In this document: one piece after another, positions 1 to 9,394 of the stretch
Layout: each line of letters starts with the position of its first letter
How positions within the stretch are numbered: position 1 is the first letter of the stretch
DNA from: Arcanobacterium phocae
GTDB lineage: Bacteria > Actinomycetota > Actinomycetes > Actinomycetales > Actinomycetaceae
DNA: 64,000 nt
Assembly: GCF_900105865.1 (NCBI RefSeq)
Contig: NZ_LT629804.1
Location: 434,001 to 498,000 of the forward strand
Reading direction: 5' to 3'
Position numbers and translations under genes: made by a program
Notes under the pieces: model-generated
What the model saw: only the letters and a program-made list of their open reading frames with translations
The model's database searches: none
What the model was told of the DNA's origin: nothing

Positions 1-329
1 ATGCCGGTTTCGTTCATCAAATCTACGAGTTGATGAAGCGTTGGCATTGGCTCGCCGGCATATTCAGACGAGAACCAGGAGCCAGCATCGATGCTCGGCA
101 GATCCTTAGCAGTAAGATCGTAGAAATACCCTGATTTGTTGGTGGTGCGATCTAACAAGGTATCGTGCAGAATAATTGGTGTACCGTCTGCCATAATGTC
201 GACGTCGGTTTCAAACCACTTGCAGCCACTTTCAGCCGCAAGACGGAACGCAGCAAGCGTGTTTTCCGGTGCACGATGGTTAAGACCACGATGTGCGATT
301 ACTTCGCGTTGTAACATTGTATGTTTCAT
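1..329 (-). CDS. Glycerophosphodiester phosphodiesterase, N-terminal part (cut by window edge)
   Basis: Only the first 109 codons are present; the C-terminus lies beyond base 1. The protein opens MKHTMLQREVIAHRGL and has the GDPD landmarks in order: the HRG motif (H13, R14), the PENT motif (E22), the metal-binding E40/D42 in FETDVD, and H55 in the LHD motif. This family cleaves glycerophosphodiesters to sn-glycerol 3-phosphate and an alcohol. The ATG at 329 follows AAAGGGG at 11 bases; a second ATG four codons in is possible. No signal peptide is seen, so a cytosolic enzyme is inferred. It may relate to the PI-PLC-like phosphodiesterase of the inositol regulon only by theme, since it is far away. 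Confidence 0.9.
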   Translation of the reverse strand, partial: MKHTMLQREVIAHRGLNHRAPENTLAAFRLAAESGCKWFETDVDIMADGTPIILHDTLLDRTTNKSGYFYDLTAKDLPSIDAGSWFSSEYAGEPMPTLHQLVDLMNETG

Positions 330-460
330 AGCGCAATTATCCCCTTTGATATGAATACTTTTGAAGAATAACCCTTCAGTGCAAATAAATCTTAACTGTC
401 GCTAAGTAATGAGAATTGTCAGCATTGACAACGTTGGCTTGTGCACAAAATTTCACATAA

Positions 461-1360
461 CTATTCGTTATCACGCGTTTGCCACCACGCACGCATATCC
501 AAGCCTAGTCCCAGCACACCTCGGAGTGGAGCAAACTTCATTCCCGGATATGCCCCAGCAAGATACTGTTTAGCAGATTCGTGGTGGGCACGTATCATTC
601 GTGCCGGACGGGCTTTCCAGGAAGCGCCTTGTTCGTGGACGACGACGGCGGAGGGAACATACACGCTAGCATATCCGGCTTCGCCCGCACGCCTGCCCAA
701 ATCGACGTCTTCAAAGAACATGAAGAAACGCGGATCGAAACCGCCAATTTCACGCCAAACAGAGGCTCGGATAACTAGGCACGCCCCAGAGAGCCACCCG
801 GTCACATGCTCTCCGGTTGTCGAGCCATGATATGCCTTCGTCCATGGATTATGTGGCCATATATGCGCGAAAACAGCATGCCCAATTCCGTTGCGAATAC
901 TTGGTAAAGCACGTGCCGAAGGGTAAACGTTTCCATTGCTTTCTAAAAGCTGCGGACCGAAAATTCCTGCTTGCGGCCAGCGTTGCCCAGCGGCAACCAT
1001 CGCCGCTAATGCACCCGGTTTAAAAACCGTATCTGGATTAGCAACACAGACCCACGGTTCGGCTACGTCGTCGAGACCTAAATTTGCGGCTCGGCCATAC
1101 CCGAGATTCTCTCCTGGGCGTAGCACGCGAACCTGCAACTGATCCCGATATTGTTCCGCGAGCGCATCAACCCGCTCAGTCTCGGTACCGTTATCCACAA
1201 TCGTCAGCGAGACTCCAAGATCACCACTCACATCGTCTACCTGCCGGCCAGCTTCCAGAAGCGAGAAAACCATCGCATCCAATTCCGGCCCCGGATTGTA
1301 GGCGATCGTAACAACGTGAATTGCGGATTGTTTAACTGGCATAGGTCTATTATAAGACAC
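461..1360 (-). CDS. Family 2 glycosyltransferase (rhamnosyltransferase-like)
   Basis: A 299-residue GT-A fold protein. The N-terminal strand IHVVTIAYNPG, the NPD sugar-nucleotide/metal motif near residues 108-110, and the late motif GGFDPRFFMFFEDVDLGRR (acidic ED at about 217-218) are typical of WbbL-like GT2 enzymes that add rhamnose or another sugar to a polyprenol-linked cell-wall glycan. The acceptor cannot be read from sequence. The longest start is a GTG at 1360 that overlaps the cutC stop; an ATG at 1342 would avoid the overlap. It is the second gene of a cutC-GT2 pair. No transmembrane segment is seen. Confidence 0.88.
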   Translation of the reverse strand: MSYNRPMPVKQSAIHVVTIAYNPGPELDAMVFSLLEAGRQVDDVSGDLGVSLTIVDNGTETERVDALAEQYRDQLQVRVLRPGENLGYGRAANLGLDDVAEPWVCVANPDTVFKPGALAAMVAAGQRWPQAGIFGPQLLESNGNVYPSARALPSIRNGIGHAVFAHIWPHNPWTKAYHGSTTGEHVTGWLSGACLVIRASVWREIGGFDPRFFMFFEDVDLGRRAGEAGYASVYVPSAVVVHEQGASWKARPARMIRAHHESAKQYLAGAYPGMKFAPLRGVLGLGLDMRAWWQTRDNE

Positions 1361-2015
1361 CCGTCGCTACCGCCCAAGATTCGACTAGTCGCGGATCGAT
1401 TGGATTCGCAAAACTACCGCCACGCACTGCAGAACCAACATGGAACTTATGGATACCTGCGTCTTTCAAAGCTGGGAGATGCTCGAGATGTAATCCACCA
1501 CCGACCATCATAAGCTCCCGCGCCTGCGGATTCACCGCTTGTGCAAGCAGGTTATCCATACCAGCAGTAACTCCCGCTGCCGAGCCAGCAGTGAGCACAC
1601 TTGTCACGTGAGACAGGCTCAGAATCTGATGCCAGCCAGCAGCATAATCTGCCACATTGTCTATCGCGCGATGAATCGTTAATTCACAACCAGGAACATC
1701 AGCGAGAACCTCCTGCAAGGTTTTTGTATCTAGTTGTCCGTCTCGAACCCAGCCAACAACAAGCGCTTCTACCCCAGCCTGCACAAGTTCTCGAGCAGTA
1801 GCAGCAAGCGTTTCTTTGCTCCCAGGCATGAAGCCAGCTTGATCGCGCACCATCGCACGAATAGGAATATCGGATACTTCGCGAATGTGCCGCACCTGTT
1901 CAACCGTTGCAGATAATCCGTCTTGGTCCATTGTGCCAACCAATTCGATTCGATCTGCTCCACCTTGAGCAGCCGCGAGCGCATCGTGCGCATTTAATGC
2001 GATAACCTCAAGCAT
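1350..2015 (-). CDS. cutC: CutC family protein
   Basis: A 221-residue TIM-barrel protein of the CutC family. It begins MLEVIALNAHDALAAAQGGA and keeps the family's RIELV, IRAMVR, HRAID and late G-G-HLEHLP and FHVGSAVR elements. CutC was named for copper homeostasis, but its biochemical role is uncertain, so the name should be read as a family label. The ATG is preceded directly by GAGGAAAG. Its 3' end overlaps the GTG start of the glycosyltransferase by 11 bases, which suggests co-transcription. Length is normal for the shorter actinobacterial members. Confidence 0.85.
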   Translation of the reverse strand: MLEVIALNAHDALAAAQGGADRIELVGTMDQDGLSATVEQVRHIREVSDIPIRAMVRDQAGFMPGSKETLAATARELVQAGVEALVVGWVRDGQLDTKTLQEVLADVPGCELTIHRAIDNVADYAAGWHQILSLSHVTSVLTAGSAAGVTAGMDNLLAQAVNPQARELMMVGGGLHLEHLPALKDAGIHKFHVGSAVRGGSFANPIDPRLVESWAVATGVL

Positions 2016-2163
2016 CTTTCCTCGTATCCTTACTGATTATTATCTCACTTTAAAATACATTTTCCACTGTATTAACACTAGTTTTCTGTTATTATGTTCG
2101 TTATAAAAGGAATGATGCTTGTGAAGGGTTTAGCTGGGTCCCCGAATGGGGGTAAGTGTTTCA

Positions 2164-3183
2164 TCACTGAGAATTCCCTTGCTCCTGGGGGTCGTTCCTT
2201 TTATTTTGCTTATTTACGAGTAAGTCTATAATTTTTGGGTTCTTCCGTATTTCTTCAACCACAAACTGAATAACTTGTTCAGAATAAATATATGCTGGTT
2301 CTTCACCTCGCGTTGCTCGATTAAACGCAAAACGTAAGTCGTTCTTCATGTCGTAGAAGTCAACAAATTGCTTAAAATGGAAACTGTTAAATCTATCTTG
2401 CGGTTTTCCTTTATAGAGAAATATGATGTCACTTTTTCGAATCCTTTTCGAAATAGCATGACACGCTTTGTTATACGTATAAATATACTTCTCTGATGGA
2501 TTTATTAACTGCTTACCAATTGCCAAACCAGCTTCACTTTCCGAGTACAAGCGCACGGCCAAATCGGCTTTTTTAGGATTCTTCACGACAATAAGGTTTG
2601 TTTGATAAAAAGAAGCATAGCGCTCGTTCCCCTCACCAATATCTTGGGTAATACTGTTGTATTGAAGGAGTAGTTTTTCCGCTATTTCCGGAGAATACTT
2701 CGCTCGAACTTTATCCTCGTCTACAACAGTGCGATTAACCGATAAATTCAGATAATTCTCCGGCATAATGTCGCTCATACATCGCCCGTGCAGTTCTTCT
2801 ATTTTTTCAGCATAGTTAGAAACACACGCTTGCAAAATCGGTCCATAAAAAATTTCATACTCCATAGTAATAAAGTGTGTGCTCGTGTTGCGAAGCTCAA
2901 TAACTTTATCCATATTCTTGCGTAATGGATCGTTCTCATTCGTAAATATTTTCTTTAAGCAATCCGAAAGCGATAATGTCCTGCCTGTTCCCGAATAAAA
3001 TAACGCCTTATTCCCAGACCGCTTACATATCTCAGCCTTGAGCATTAATTCCCACGCACTACATAAAAAGATCGCACATCCTTCTGCATGATATTTGATT
3101 GTGGGACGGTTATAGAGCTCTACTGCCAGCGTAAACAATTCTTGAGATTTATCTAAAAGCTCATTTTGAAGATCTAAGCACAT
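2164..3183 (-). CDS. DUF3644-type protein with HEPN-like Rx4H motif
   Basis: A protein of 339 residues from the ATG at 3183, which has AAAAAGGG eight bases upstream. A TTG at 3210 would add nine residues but has no ribosome site. The N-terminal half matches my memory of DUF3644: NELLDKSQELF, then the LYNRPTIKYHAEG and SAWELMLKAE blocks. At R98-H103 it has RNTSTH, an R-polar-x3-H motif typical of HEPN ribonucleases and HEPN-like folds. The C-terminal half is Lys/Asn-rich and unrecognised. The gene is more AT-rich than its neighbours, stands alone, and sits behind a perfect palindrome, all of which fit a horizontally acquired defence-like gene. Function is inferred only. Confidence 0.7.
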   Translation of the reverse strand: MCLDLQNELLDKSQELFTLAVELYNRPTIKYHAEGCAIFLCSAWELMLKAEICKRSGNKALFYSGTGRTLSLSDCLKKIFTNENDPLRKNMDKVIELRNTSTHFITMEYEIFYGPILQACVSNYAEKIEELHGRCMSDIMPENYLNLSVNRTVVDEDKVRAKYSPEIAEKLLLQYNSITQDIGEGNERYASFYQTNLIVVKNPKKADLAVRLYSESEAGLAIGKQLINPSEKYIYTYNKACHAISKRIRKSDIIFLYKGKPQDRFNSFHFKQFVDFYDMKNDLRFAFNRATRGEEPAYIYSEQVIQFVVEEIRKNPKIIDLLVNKQNKRNDPQEQGNSQ

Positions 3184-3219
3184 GCGTTGCCCTTTTTCGC
3201 CATTATGCAATAAATATTA

Positions 3220-3236
3220 CGTATAGTAACTATACG
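3220..3236. promoter_or_regulatory. Perfect 17-bp palindrome upstream of the DUF3644 gene
   Basis: CGTATAG-TAA-CTATACG, seven-base arms with a three-base spacer, lies 37 bases before the chosen start codon. Its position in the promoter region fits an operator, but no cognate regulator is encoded nearby. Confidence 0.4.
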
Positions 3237-3280
3237 ATAAAATTCGAGCTCAAGTTTTATCTCTACAATTAGGGAATATT

Positions 3281-4552
3281 TCAATCCACCAACTTCGCCA
3301 CAACAATAGGCCACTGCATGCCATCACCACTCCCGAGTGGAATTATTTTTCGATCCCGTAGCTTTTCTGGTAACACTACCTCGCGGTCCGGCTCGTACAG
3401 TACATAGACCACGTCATCAGCTCCAGTTGAACAGGTGAAATAACAGCCGTCAAGTAATCCCGGACCCCACGGCCGCGTCCCGTAGATGCCCTCACCAAAA
3501 ACACGTAACCATTGCCCCATATATTCCAGCGATTGCTGCTGAATATCAGGTACCGTTCCATCTGCCTTGGGCCCGATATTGATTAGTAAATTGCCGTTCT
3601 TTGCAACCACATCCACCAGATATCGCACCAAATCTGGGCCACTGAGCATTACAGATTCATCTTCATCTGCATTGTAGCCAAAAGACTTACCTAGTCCGCG
3701 CACAGCTTCCCATGGTCGATCCATCACCCCTAAAACATCACGATATTCACGGGTTAGTACACCTTGAGCTGGCACTCCCCATCGGTCATTTATTACCCCG
3801 TTTGGAACAGTCTGAAAATATTGCGTAAACAACGCAGATAAACCGTATAGTTCGGGTCCCTTTCCACCATCTGGCCAATCAATATCATTCCAAATATAGT
3901 CCGGATGGTAAATATCAATGAGTTCACGAAGTTGGGTGGCCGCGTATTGTGCAAACTCCGGATCGTTACGCCGGAATGCGAACAGCTCCTCATCAGAAGT
4001 AATCGGCCCGAAATTACTAGCGTGCCAATCTAGTGCACCGGAAAAATACAGTCCCAGCCGAAGCCCAGCCTGGCGTACCGCCTGTCCGCATTGACTAATA
4101 ATATCGACGCCGGGACCTCGTTTAACAGTAGAAAAATCCGTCGTCTGTGTGTTCCACAAACACAGCCCATCGTGGTGTTTCGTAGTTGGAACAACATAAC
4201 GCGCTCCGGCACGCACAGCTAGATTCACCATGTTTGCTACTGCATCGTCACGAATCTGCCAGATATCCACCAAATCTTCATAGGAACGTTGACCGTACCG
4301 CGCCCGATGAAGCAACGCTGTTGGTGATCCGGGAATACGTACTGTATTTCCGTACCATTCCGCATAGCGATGAAAAGCATATTCTTCAGCTGGGGAAAAA
4401 TGTTCATCACTTGTAACCGCCCATGCCGGAATCGAATAGATTCCCCAATGGATCATCAGCCCAACTTTAGCGTCCCGATACCACTGAGGTACTGGCGTGG
4501 GCGGATACGATACGTCCTGACGGTTGCCCACACGTTCGTCGAAGTTCAGCAC
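3281..4552 (-). CDS. Cytosolic alpha-L-fucosidase, GH29
   Basis: A 423-residue glycoside hydrolase family 29 protein. It contains WYRDAKVGLMIHWG (HWG at 35-37), the substrate-site KHHDG at 125-129, and WNDIDW, whose D223 matches the GH29 catalytic nucleophile. GH29 removes alpha-linked L-fucose with retention. There is no signal peptide, so it acts on sugars already imported. The GTG start at 4552 overlaps the stop of the ROK kinase gene, suggesting translational coupling. It is the last gene of the operon SBP - permeases - ATPase - ROK - GH29, so fucosylated oligosaccharides or glycoconjugates are the likely transported substrate. No fucose isomerase, dehydrogenase or kinase is in this window. 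Linkage preference cannot be told from sequence. Confidence 0.9.
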   Translation of the reverse strand: MLNFDERVGNRQDVSYPPTPVPQWYRDAKVGLMIHWGIYSIPAWAVTSDEHFSPAEEYAFHRYAEWYGNTVRIPGSPTALLHRARYGQRSYEDLVDIWQIRDDAVANMVNLAVRAGARYVVPTTKHHDGLCLWNTQTTDFSTVKRGPGVDIISQCGQAVRQAGLRLGLYFSGALDWHASNFGPITSDEELFAFRRNDPEFAQYAATQLRELIDIYHPDYIWNDIDWPDGGKGPELYGLSALFTQYFQTVPNGVINDRWGVPAQGVLTREYRDVLGVMDRPWEAVRGLGKSFGYNADEDESVMLSGPDLVRYLVDVVAKNGNLLINIGPKADGTVPDIQQQSLEYMGQWLRVFGEGIYGTRPWGPGLLDGCYFTCSTGADDVVYVLYEPDREVVLPEKLRDRKIIPLGSGDGMQWPIVVAKLVD

Positions 4553-5436
4553 AACTCGGCTCCCTTCCGCGCTGCACCAATAAGAACAGCGTCTCCTCCA
4601 AGAATAGATTTATGGATAACTAGCCGCGTCCCCGAAACCAATGGGTTTTGTTCTATAACATCGGCAAAACCGACGGAGAGATACTCCCAATCACGAGTTA
4701 CCCCGCCACCAACCACAACCGAATCTAGATCAAGAATAGTTGCGGTTTGGATAATCGCGAGCGCAACATATCGTCCGGCATTTACAAGGGTCTCGACGGC
4801 GATCTGGTCGCCTTGTTGTGCCGCCTGCGAGACTTCTCGAGCAGAAGTCACCTTGTTGCCAGTGGCTTGGGAGTATAACCGAGCAATTGAGCGACCCGAC
4901 GACGTCGTCTCCACATGTCCACTACCACCGCAGGTACACGGAAGTGAACCAAAGCCAGGCATGTGTCCTATTTCAGCCGCGGCTCCCCGCGGACCGTGAA
5001 GGATCTTTCCATCGAGCATAATTGCTCCACCGACACCGGTACCTAACATGACTCCTAAACAGTCAGTTTCGCCAGCAACGGTCCCGCATAACGTCTCACC
5101 TAACAAGAATGCATTGACATCATTTTCTACACCTACCGGGATTTCTAACGCACATTGTACTTGCGCACGTAACGCAAACCCTGCCCAGTTGCGGAAAGAA
5201 TCGGAGGCAGTAAGAATATTACCTTCGGCATCAATCACGCCTGCCGCCCCGATTCCTACAGATGTCGCCTGCGGCCAACGAGATGAGACAATCTGCTTCA
5301 GCTCCCGTACAACAGCAAAACCAGATTCACGGGCTGGACTCGGAATTTCGATCCGATCAAAAATCTGTCCATCGTCATTCACTTGGGCGACAGCCATGGT
5401 GGTTCCGCCAATATCCGCACCTATTTTTATAGTCAT
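4546..5436 (-). CDS. ROK family sugar kinase
   Basis: About 296 residues from the ATG at 5436, chosen because it follows GGTGAG and avoids running into the ATPase gene; an in-frame start further upstream (5463) is less likely. The protein starts MTIKIGADIGGT, with the phosphate-binding DIGGT, followed by ENDVNAFLLGE and GTGVGGA. The ROK zinc/signature segment PCTCGGSGHVETT is present, with the usual final Cys of CxCGxxGC replaced by His. ROK kinases phosphorylate glucose, N-acetylglucosamine, N-acetylmannosamine or similar sugars with ATP. It lies between the transporter ATPase and the GH29 fucosidase, so it probably phosphorylates a sugar released from the imported glycan. Confidence 0.85.
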   Translation of the reverse strand: MTIKIGADIGGTTMAVAQVNDDGQIFDRIEIPSPARESGFAVVRELKQIVSSRWPQATSVGIGAAGVIDAEGNILTASDSFRNWAGFALRAQVQCALEIPVGVENDVNAFLLGETLCGTVAGETDCLGVMLGTGVGGAIMLDGKILHGPRGAAAEIGHMPGFGSLPCTCGGSGHVETTSSGRSIARLYSQATGNKVTSAREVSQAAQQGDQIAVETLVNAGRYVALAIIQTATILDLDSVVVGGGVTRDWEYLSVGFADVIEQNPLVSGTRLVIHKSILGGDAVLIGAARKGAELC

Positions 5437-5441
5437 CGCAC

Positions 5442-7439
5442 TCACCGCAACGGATAGTGGCAAGCAACTTGGTGGAAGCCATCAGTCAAGAGCGGTTCTG
5501 TGTCACATAATTCAGTAGCGAATGGACACCGATTCTTAAACCGGCAACCTTCCGGCGGATTAACTGCCGATGCCGGTTCGCCCGTCAAATGGACTATTTC
5601 TTTTGGTTTATGCGCTGGATCGGCAACTGGAATTGCTTCGATCAAAGCCTGAGTATAAGGATGTTTTGGCGAGCTCACAATGTCTGCAGCCGGCCCTATC
5701 TCCACGATTTTACCCAAGTACATCACCGCGATTCGGTCAGAAATATATTTCACTACTGACAAATCGTGAGAGATGAAAATGTAGGTAAGTGAATGCTCTT
5801 CTTGCAGTCGCCGCATCACATTCAGTACTTGGGCTTGAACCGATACGTCAAGAGCTGACACCGGCTCATCACAAACAATCAGCCGTGGCTCCATCATCAG
5901 CGAACGCGCTAAGCCAATACGTTGTAGCTGACCACCCGAAAACTCATGCGGATATTTCCACATGGCATCTTGTTCAATTCCAATCTTTCCTACCAAAGTA
6001 TCGGCGCGCTCTTGTTGCTCAGCTGCGGAGCCCATTCGCTGTATTTTTAACGGCTCAGTCAAAATTTCATCCACCCGCATGCGTGGATCCATAGCAGCAA
6101 AGGAATCCTGGAACATCATCTGGACGTTGCGCCGGAGTTTCTTCAACTCACTGCGTGAAGCCTGCGCAATATCCCGACCATTAATCACAATGTGTCCCTC
6201 GCTGGCCGGCTCAAGAGCTGAAATAATCCGCCCTAAAGTTGACTTGCCACATCCTGATTCTCCCACGATTCCAAGAGTTTCCCCTTCGTGGACATCCAGA
6301 GAAACATGAGATACCGCATGGACAGATCCGATTCTTCGGCGGAACAATTTGCCACCCATTGCTGGGTAGAGCTTTGATACGTCTTTTACCGAACACATGA
6401 TAGGTTGACTTGCGACATCACGCATTTTCCGTACTGACGTTGGACGCTCAAGTGGGGCACCCGCCGGATTCCAACACGAATGAGAATGTGTCATCCCGTT
6501 GACCGCTGTCATCACTAACTGCGGGGTTTCCGTATGGCATTTTTCAATGGTGCGAGGACACCGGGGCGCGAACGGGCACCCTACCAGCGTTTCCCTTAAC
6601 GACGGCGGCATCCCAGGAATTGTGTATAGCTCTTGCCGAGTATCCTTTGTATTCTCCGGCAAAGCCGCCATCAATGACCGCGTGTATTGGTGTTGTGGAT
6701 GGGCGAAAATTTCAGCCGTCGCACCAATCTCTACAACTTTACCGGCATACATCACTGCAACCCGGTCTGCACGTCCGGCGACTACTCCCAAATCGTGGGT
6801 TACCAAAATAACTGCGGTGTTGAATTCCTTCTTCAACGAATCCAACAAATCCAGTATCTGGCGTTGAATCGTTACGTCCAACGCCGTCGTCGGCTCGTCT
6901 GCGATCAACAACGCTGGCTGGCAAATCAATGCCATCGCGATCATCACACGCTGCCGCATACCTCCAGATAGCTGATGCGGATAATCGTTGACTATTGCTT
7001 CCGGACGTGGCATACCAACTTTGCGTAACACATCGATAGCAGCTTGCCGACCTTCAGCCTTCGATACTCCGCGATGCACCCGCAACGGTTCGGCAACTTG
7101 ATCCCCGATCTTCATCGTCGGATTCAAACTGGTCAGCGGGTCCTGGAAAATCATGCCGATTTCCAGTCCCCGTACCCGGCGCGCATCCTTTTGCTCCAGT
7201 GCCGTCAGGACCCGACCTTTGAAGGTAATCTTGCCACTCGATACCTGCCCCATCTGCGGCAATAAGCCCATGATGGACAGCGCGGTCATCGTCTTGCCAC
7301 AGCCCGATTCACCAACTATGCCTAGTGTCTCTCCCGGCATAACATCGAGGCTCACGCCGCGCAATGGAGTGACCTGCCCCTTGCGAAGCTTGATTGTCAC
7401 ATTGAGATCATCAATAGATAGCAATGGTTCTGTAGTCAT
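5442..7439 (-). CDS. Fused two-domain peptide/oligosaccharide ABC transporter ATPase (DppD-DppF type)
   Basis: A 665-residue protein with two complete nucleotide-binding domains. Domain 1 has Walker A GESGCGKT at 43-50, signature LSGGMRQR and Walker [13 protein letters not shown]. Domain 2 has [17 protein letters not shown] and [12 protein letters not shown]. Each ends in the Cys-rich oligopeptide/dipeptide C-terminal motif ([14 protein letters not shown] and [14 protein letters not shown]). One polypeptide therefore supplies both ATPases of a Dpp/Opp importer at the inner face of the membrane. The ATG follows AGGAG. The gene is nine bases downstream of the second permease and upstream of the ROK kinase. 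In actinobacteria this transporter class also imports oligosaccharides, which fits the adjacent fucosidase. Confidence 0.93.
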   Translation of the reverse strand: MTTEPLLSIDDLNVTIKLRKGQVTPLRGVSLDVMPGETLGIVGESGCGKTMTALSIMGLLPQMGQVSSGKITFKGRVLTALEQKDARRVRGLEIGMIFQDPLTSLNPTMKIGDQVAEPLRVHRGVSKAEGRQAAIDVLRKVGMPRPEAIVNDYPHQLSGGMRQRVMIAMALICQPALLIADEPTTALDVTIQRQILDLLDSLKKEFNTAVILVTHDLGVVAGRADRVAVMYAGKVVEIGATAEIFAHPQHQYTRSLMAALPENTKDTRQELYTIPGMPPSLRETLVGCPFAPRCPRTIEKCHTETPQLVMTAVNGMTHSHSCWNPAGAPLERPTSVRKMRDVASQPIMCSVKDVSKLYPAMGGKLFRRRIGSVHAVSHVSLDVHEGETLGIVGESGCGKSTLGRIISALEPASEGHIVINGRDIAQASRSELKKLRRNVQMMFQDSFAAMDPRMRVDEILTEPLKIQRMGSAAEQQERADTLVGKIGIEQDAMWKYPHEFSGGQLQRIGLARSLMMEPRLIVCDEPVSALDVSVQAQVLNVMRRLQEEHSLTYIFISHDLSVVKYISDRIAVMYLGKIVEIGPAADIVSSPKHPYTQALIEAIPVADPAHKPKEIVHLTGEPASAVNPPEGCRFKNRCPFATELCDTEPLLTDGFHQVACHYPLR

Positions 7440-7447
7440 GATTACTC

Positions 7448-8314
7448 CTAACGGGTCCGAAGCCGAACTTCGAACGCATCACGCAAACCGTCACCAACAA
7501 AATTGAAAGCCACAACCAGCAAAATGATCATGATTCCGGGCGGATACAACAACCACCAGTGCCCGTTGTAAACCTCGTTCATACCGGTGGACAGCATGCC
7601 TCCCCAGTTGGCTGCCGGCGGTGGAACTCCAAGCCCTAAGAATGATAAGTAAGCGACATATAAAATCGCGTCAGCAACCTGGAAAGTCGCATTAACAATG
7701 ACCGTTCCAATAGCATTACGCACAATGTGGGTCCGCACAGCACGCATCGGAGAACCACCCATGCCTCGCATCGCCGTAATATATTCGCGAGATCGCAAAG
7801 CCAAGGATTCGCCACGAATTAAACGAGCCGGATTCAACCAGGCGAACGCACCAATTGTTAATACCAATAATGGAACATTAGGGGTGATGACAGACGCAAT
7901 CAAAATAAAGAGGAACAATGCTGGAACTGCCATCATTGCATCCACGATTCGCATCATTGCTGAATCAACCCAGCCACCAACGAAGCCCGCAATTGCGCCC
8001 CAAATTGTGCCAATCGTCGTCGCCAAAATACCCGCAGCTAAACCGATAATAATCGACGTTTGGCCACCTTCCATTAACCGGCCTACCTGATCGAAACCAA
8101 CTCCATCAGTTCCTAACGGATGCTCGCCAGAAATCGGTAAGTAAGCATCCGATAAAGATGAGTATTGCTGCTCAGTTACCCAGATATATGGGCCCACAAA
8201 AGAAAACAGCGTAAATGCGATAAGAATTGACAATCCTACAACGGCCAATCGATTCGAAACAAAGACCTCAGCTCCTTGTCGGAATAAGCTGTTGCGTTTC
8301 TTAACGCTCATCAC
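7448..8314 (-). CDS. ABC transporter permease, DppC/OppC type
   Basis: A 288-residue inner-membrane permease. It has an N-terminal transmembrane segment (RLAVVGLSILIAFTLFSF), a periplasmic/extracellular loop with HPLGTDGVG, typical of the DppC family, and a BPD_transp_1 core with the cytosolic EAA-like loop (YITAMRGMGGSPMRAVRTHI). The start is a GTG (8314) overlapping the stop of the DppB gene, or the ATG one codon later, behind GGAGG. It pairs with the DppB-like protein and the fused ATPase. Confidence 0.92.
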   Translation of the reverse strand: MMSVKKRNSLFRQGAEVFVSNRLAVVGLSILIAFTLFSFVGPYIWVTEQQYSSLSDAYLPISGEHPLGTDGVGFDQVGRLMEGGQTSIIIGLAAGILATTIGTIWGAIAGFVGGWVDSAMMRIVDAMMAVPALFLFILIASVITPNVPLLVLTIGAFAWLNPARLIRGESLALRSREYITAMRGMGGSPMRAVRTHIVRNAIGTVIVNATFQVADAILYVAYLSFLGLGVPPPAANWGGMLSTGMNEVYNGHWWLLYPPGIMIILLVVAFNFVGDGLRDAFEVRLRTR

Positions 8315-9270
8315 GCATCACCTCCCCCATAGCGCACTCTCGGATCAGCCACTGCGTACATGATGTCTGCTAAGAGAGCACCAATCACAGTTGCTATCGA
8401 AATAATTGTGGTTACGGCCAACAAGATTGGATAGTCACGTCCCTGGGCCGCCTGCCAATACATCAATCCCATTCCCGGATAGTTAAAAAGTGACTCCACC
8501 ACGAGCCCTCCAGAAAATAGTGCCGGAAGTGACATTCCAAGCAAAGTGATAACTGGGAATAAGGAGTTGCGCATCGCGTGTTTAATAACTACCCGGGATT
8601 CAGACAATCCTTTAGCTCGAGCAGTCCGGATATAGTTTTCTTCTAGATTGTCCACCATCGATGAACGAATATAACGTGTATAGGCCGCTAACGAAACAAT
8701 CGCTAACGTGATCGACGGCAAAATCAGCCCTTGCCATTGGGACAGCATTTCAGAGACGGTAAATCCCTGAGGTGCTTCGGGTGGCAAAATTGGCCAGGTT
8801 TGCGAGAACAGCACAATCAAGAGCAGACCCATGAAAAACAGTGGAGTGGAGTACATCAGCAACGCGATAGCTGTGATGAGATAGTCCGGCCATTGGTTAC
8901 GTTTCCAGGCCTGTAGCATTCCAAGCGGAATTGCAATCACCACCGCCAACGTTAAACCACAAAAGCTGAGAAGCATTGTTTTTGGTAGTCGCTGTGCGAT
9001 AGCGTCGGACACATCCATATTCAAGGCAAACGAAGTACCCAATTCACCGTGGATCAGCTGGTTGAGGTACGTAAAGTACTGCTCGTAAAGCGGTCGGTCA
9101 TATCCCATTTGATGCGCGTAAGCATCTAGCTGTTCCTGGGTGGCTTGCAGGCCCAAAGCTGAGCGAGCCGCTCCCCCGGGCAACATATGCAAAATCGTGA
9201 AGGTTATGATCGTCACGAGAACAACCACAACTAGCGATTGCATGAGTCTGCGCGTAATGTAGCGGACCAT
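8311..9270 (-). CDS. ABC transporter permease, DppB/OppB type
   Basis: A permease of about 319 residues from the ATG at 9270, which has AAGGAG six bases upstream; the open frame runs on to 9318 but without a ribosome site. It opens MVRYITRRLMQSLVVVVLV, a first membrane segment typical of DppB, followed by the family's LGTSFALN loop and the cytosolic EAA loop (YIRTARAKGLSESRVVIKHA). It forms the translocation channel with the DppC-like partner. Confidence 0.92.
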   Translation of the reverse strand: MVRYITRRLMQSLVVVVLVTIITFTILHMLPGGAARSALGLQATQEQLDAYAHQMGYDRPLYEQYFTYLNQLIHGELGTSFALNMDVSDAIAQRLPKTMLLSFCGLTLAVVIAIPLGMLQAWKRNQWPDYLITAIALLMYSTPLFFMGLLLIVLFSQTWPILPPEAPQGFTVSEMLSQWQGLILPSITLAIVSLAAYTRYIRSSMVDNLEENYIRTARAKGLSESRVVIKHAMRNSLFPVITLLGMSLPALFSGGLVVESLFNYPGMGLMYWQAAQGRDYPILLAVTTIISIATVIGALLADIMYAVADPRVRYGGGDA

Positions 9271-9394
9271 GTGTTCTCCTTTCACAAAAGAACCGGGTTG
9301 GCGGCGGCACACCGTCATAGAATCGGCATGTCATGCTCATAACCAGGACAGTTATTGAACTATATTCTGAGCACCGCTAACCCGGTTCCCTTTG

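Noticed and set aside
4370..4999. A 209-codon forward frame opposite the GH29/ROK genes
   Set aside because: No start context, no domain, and both reverse-strand genes have conserved catalytic motifs over this stretch.
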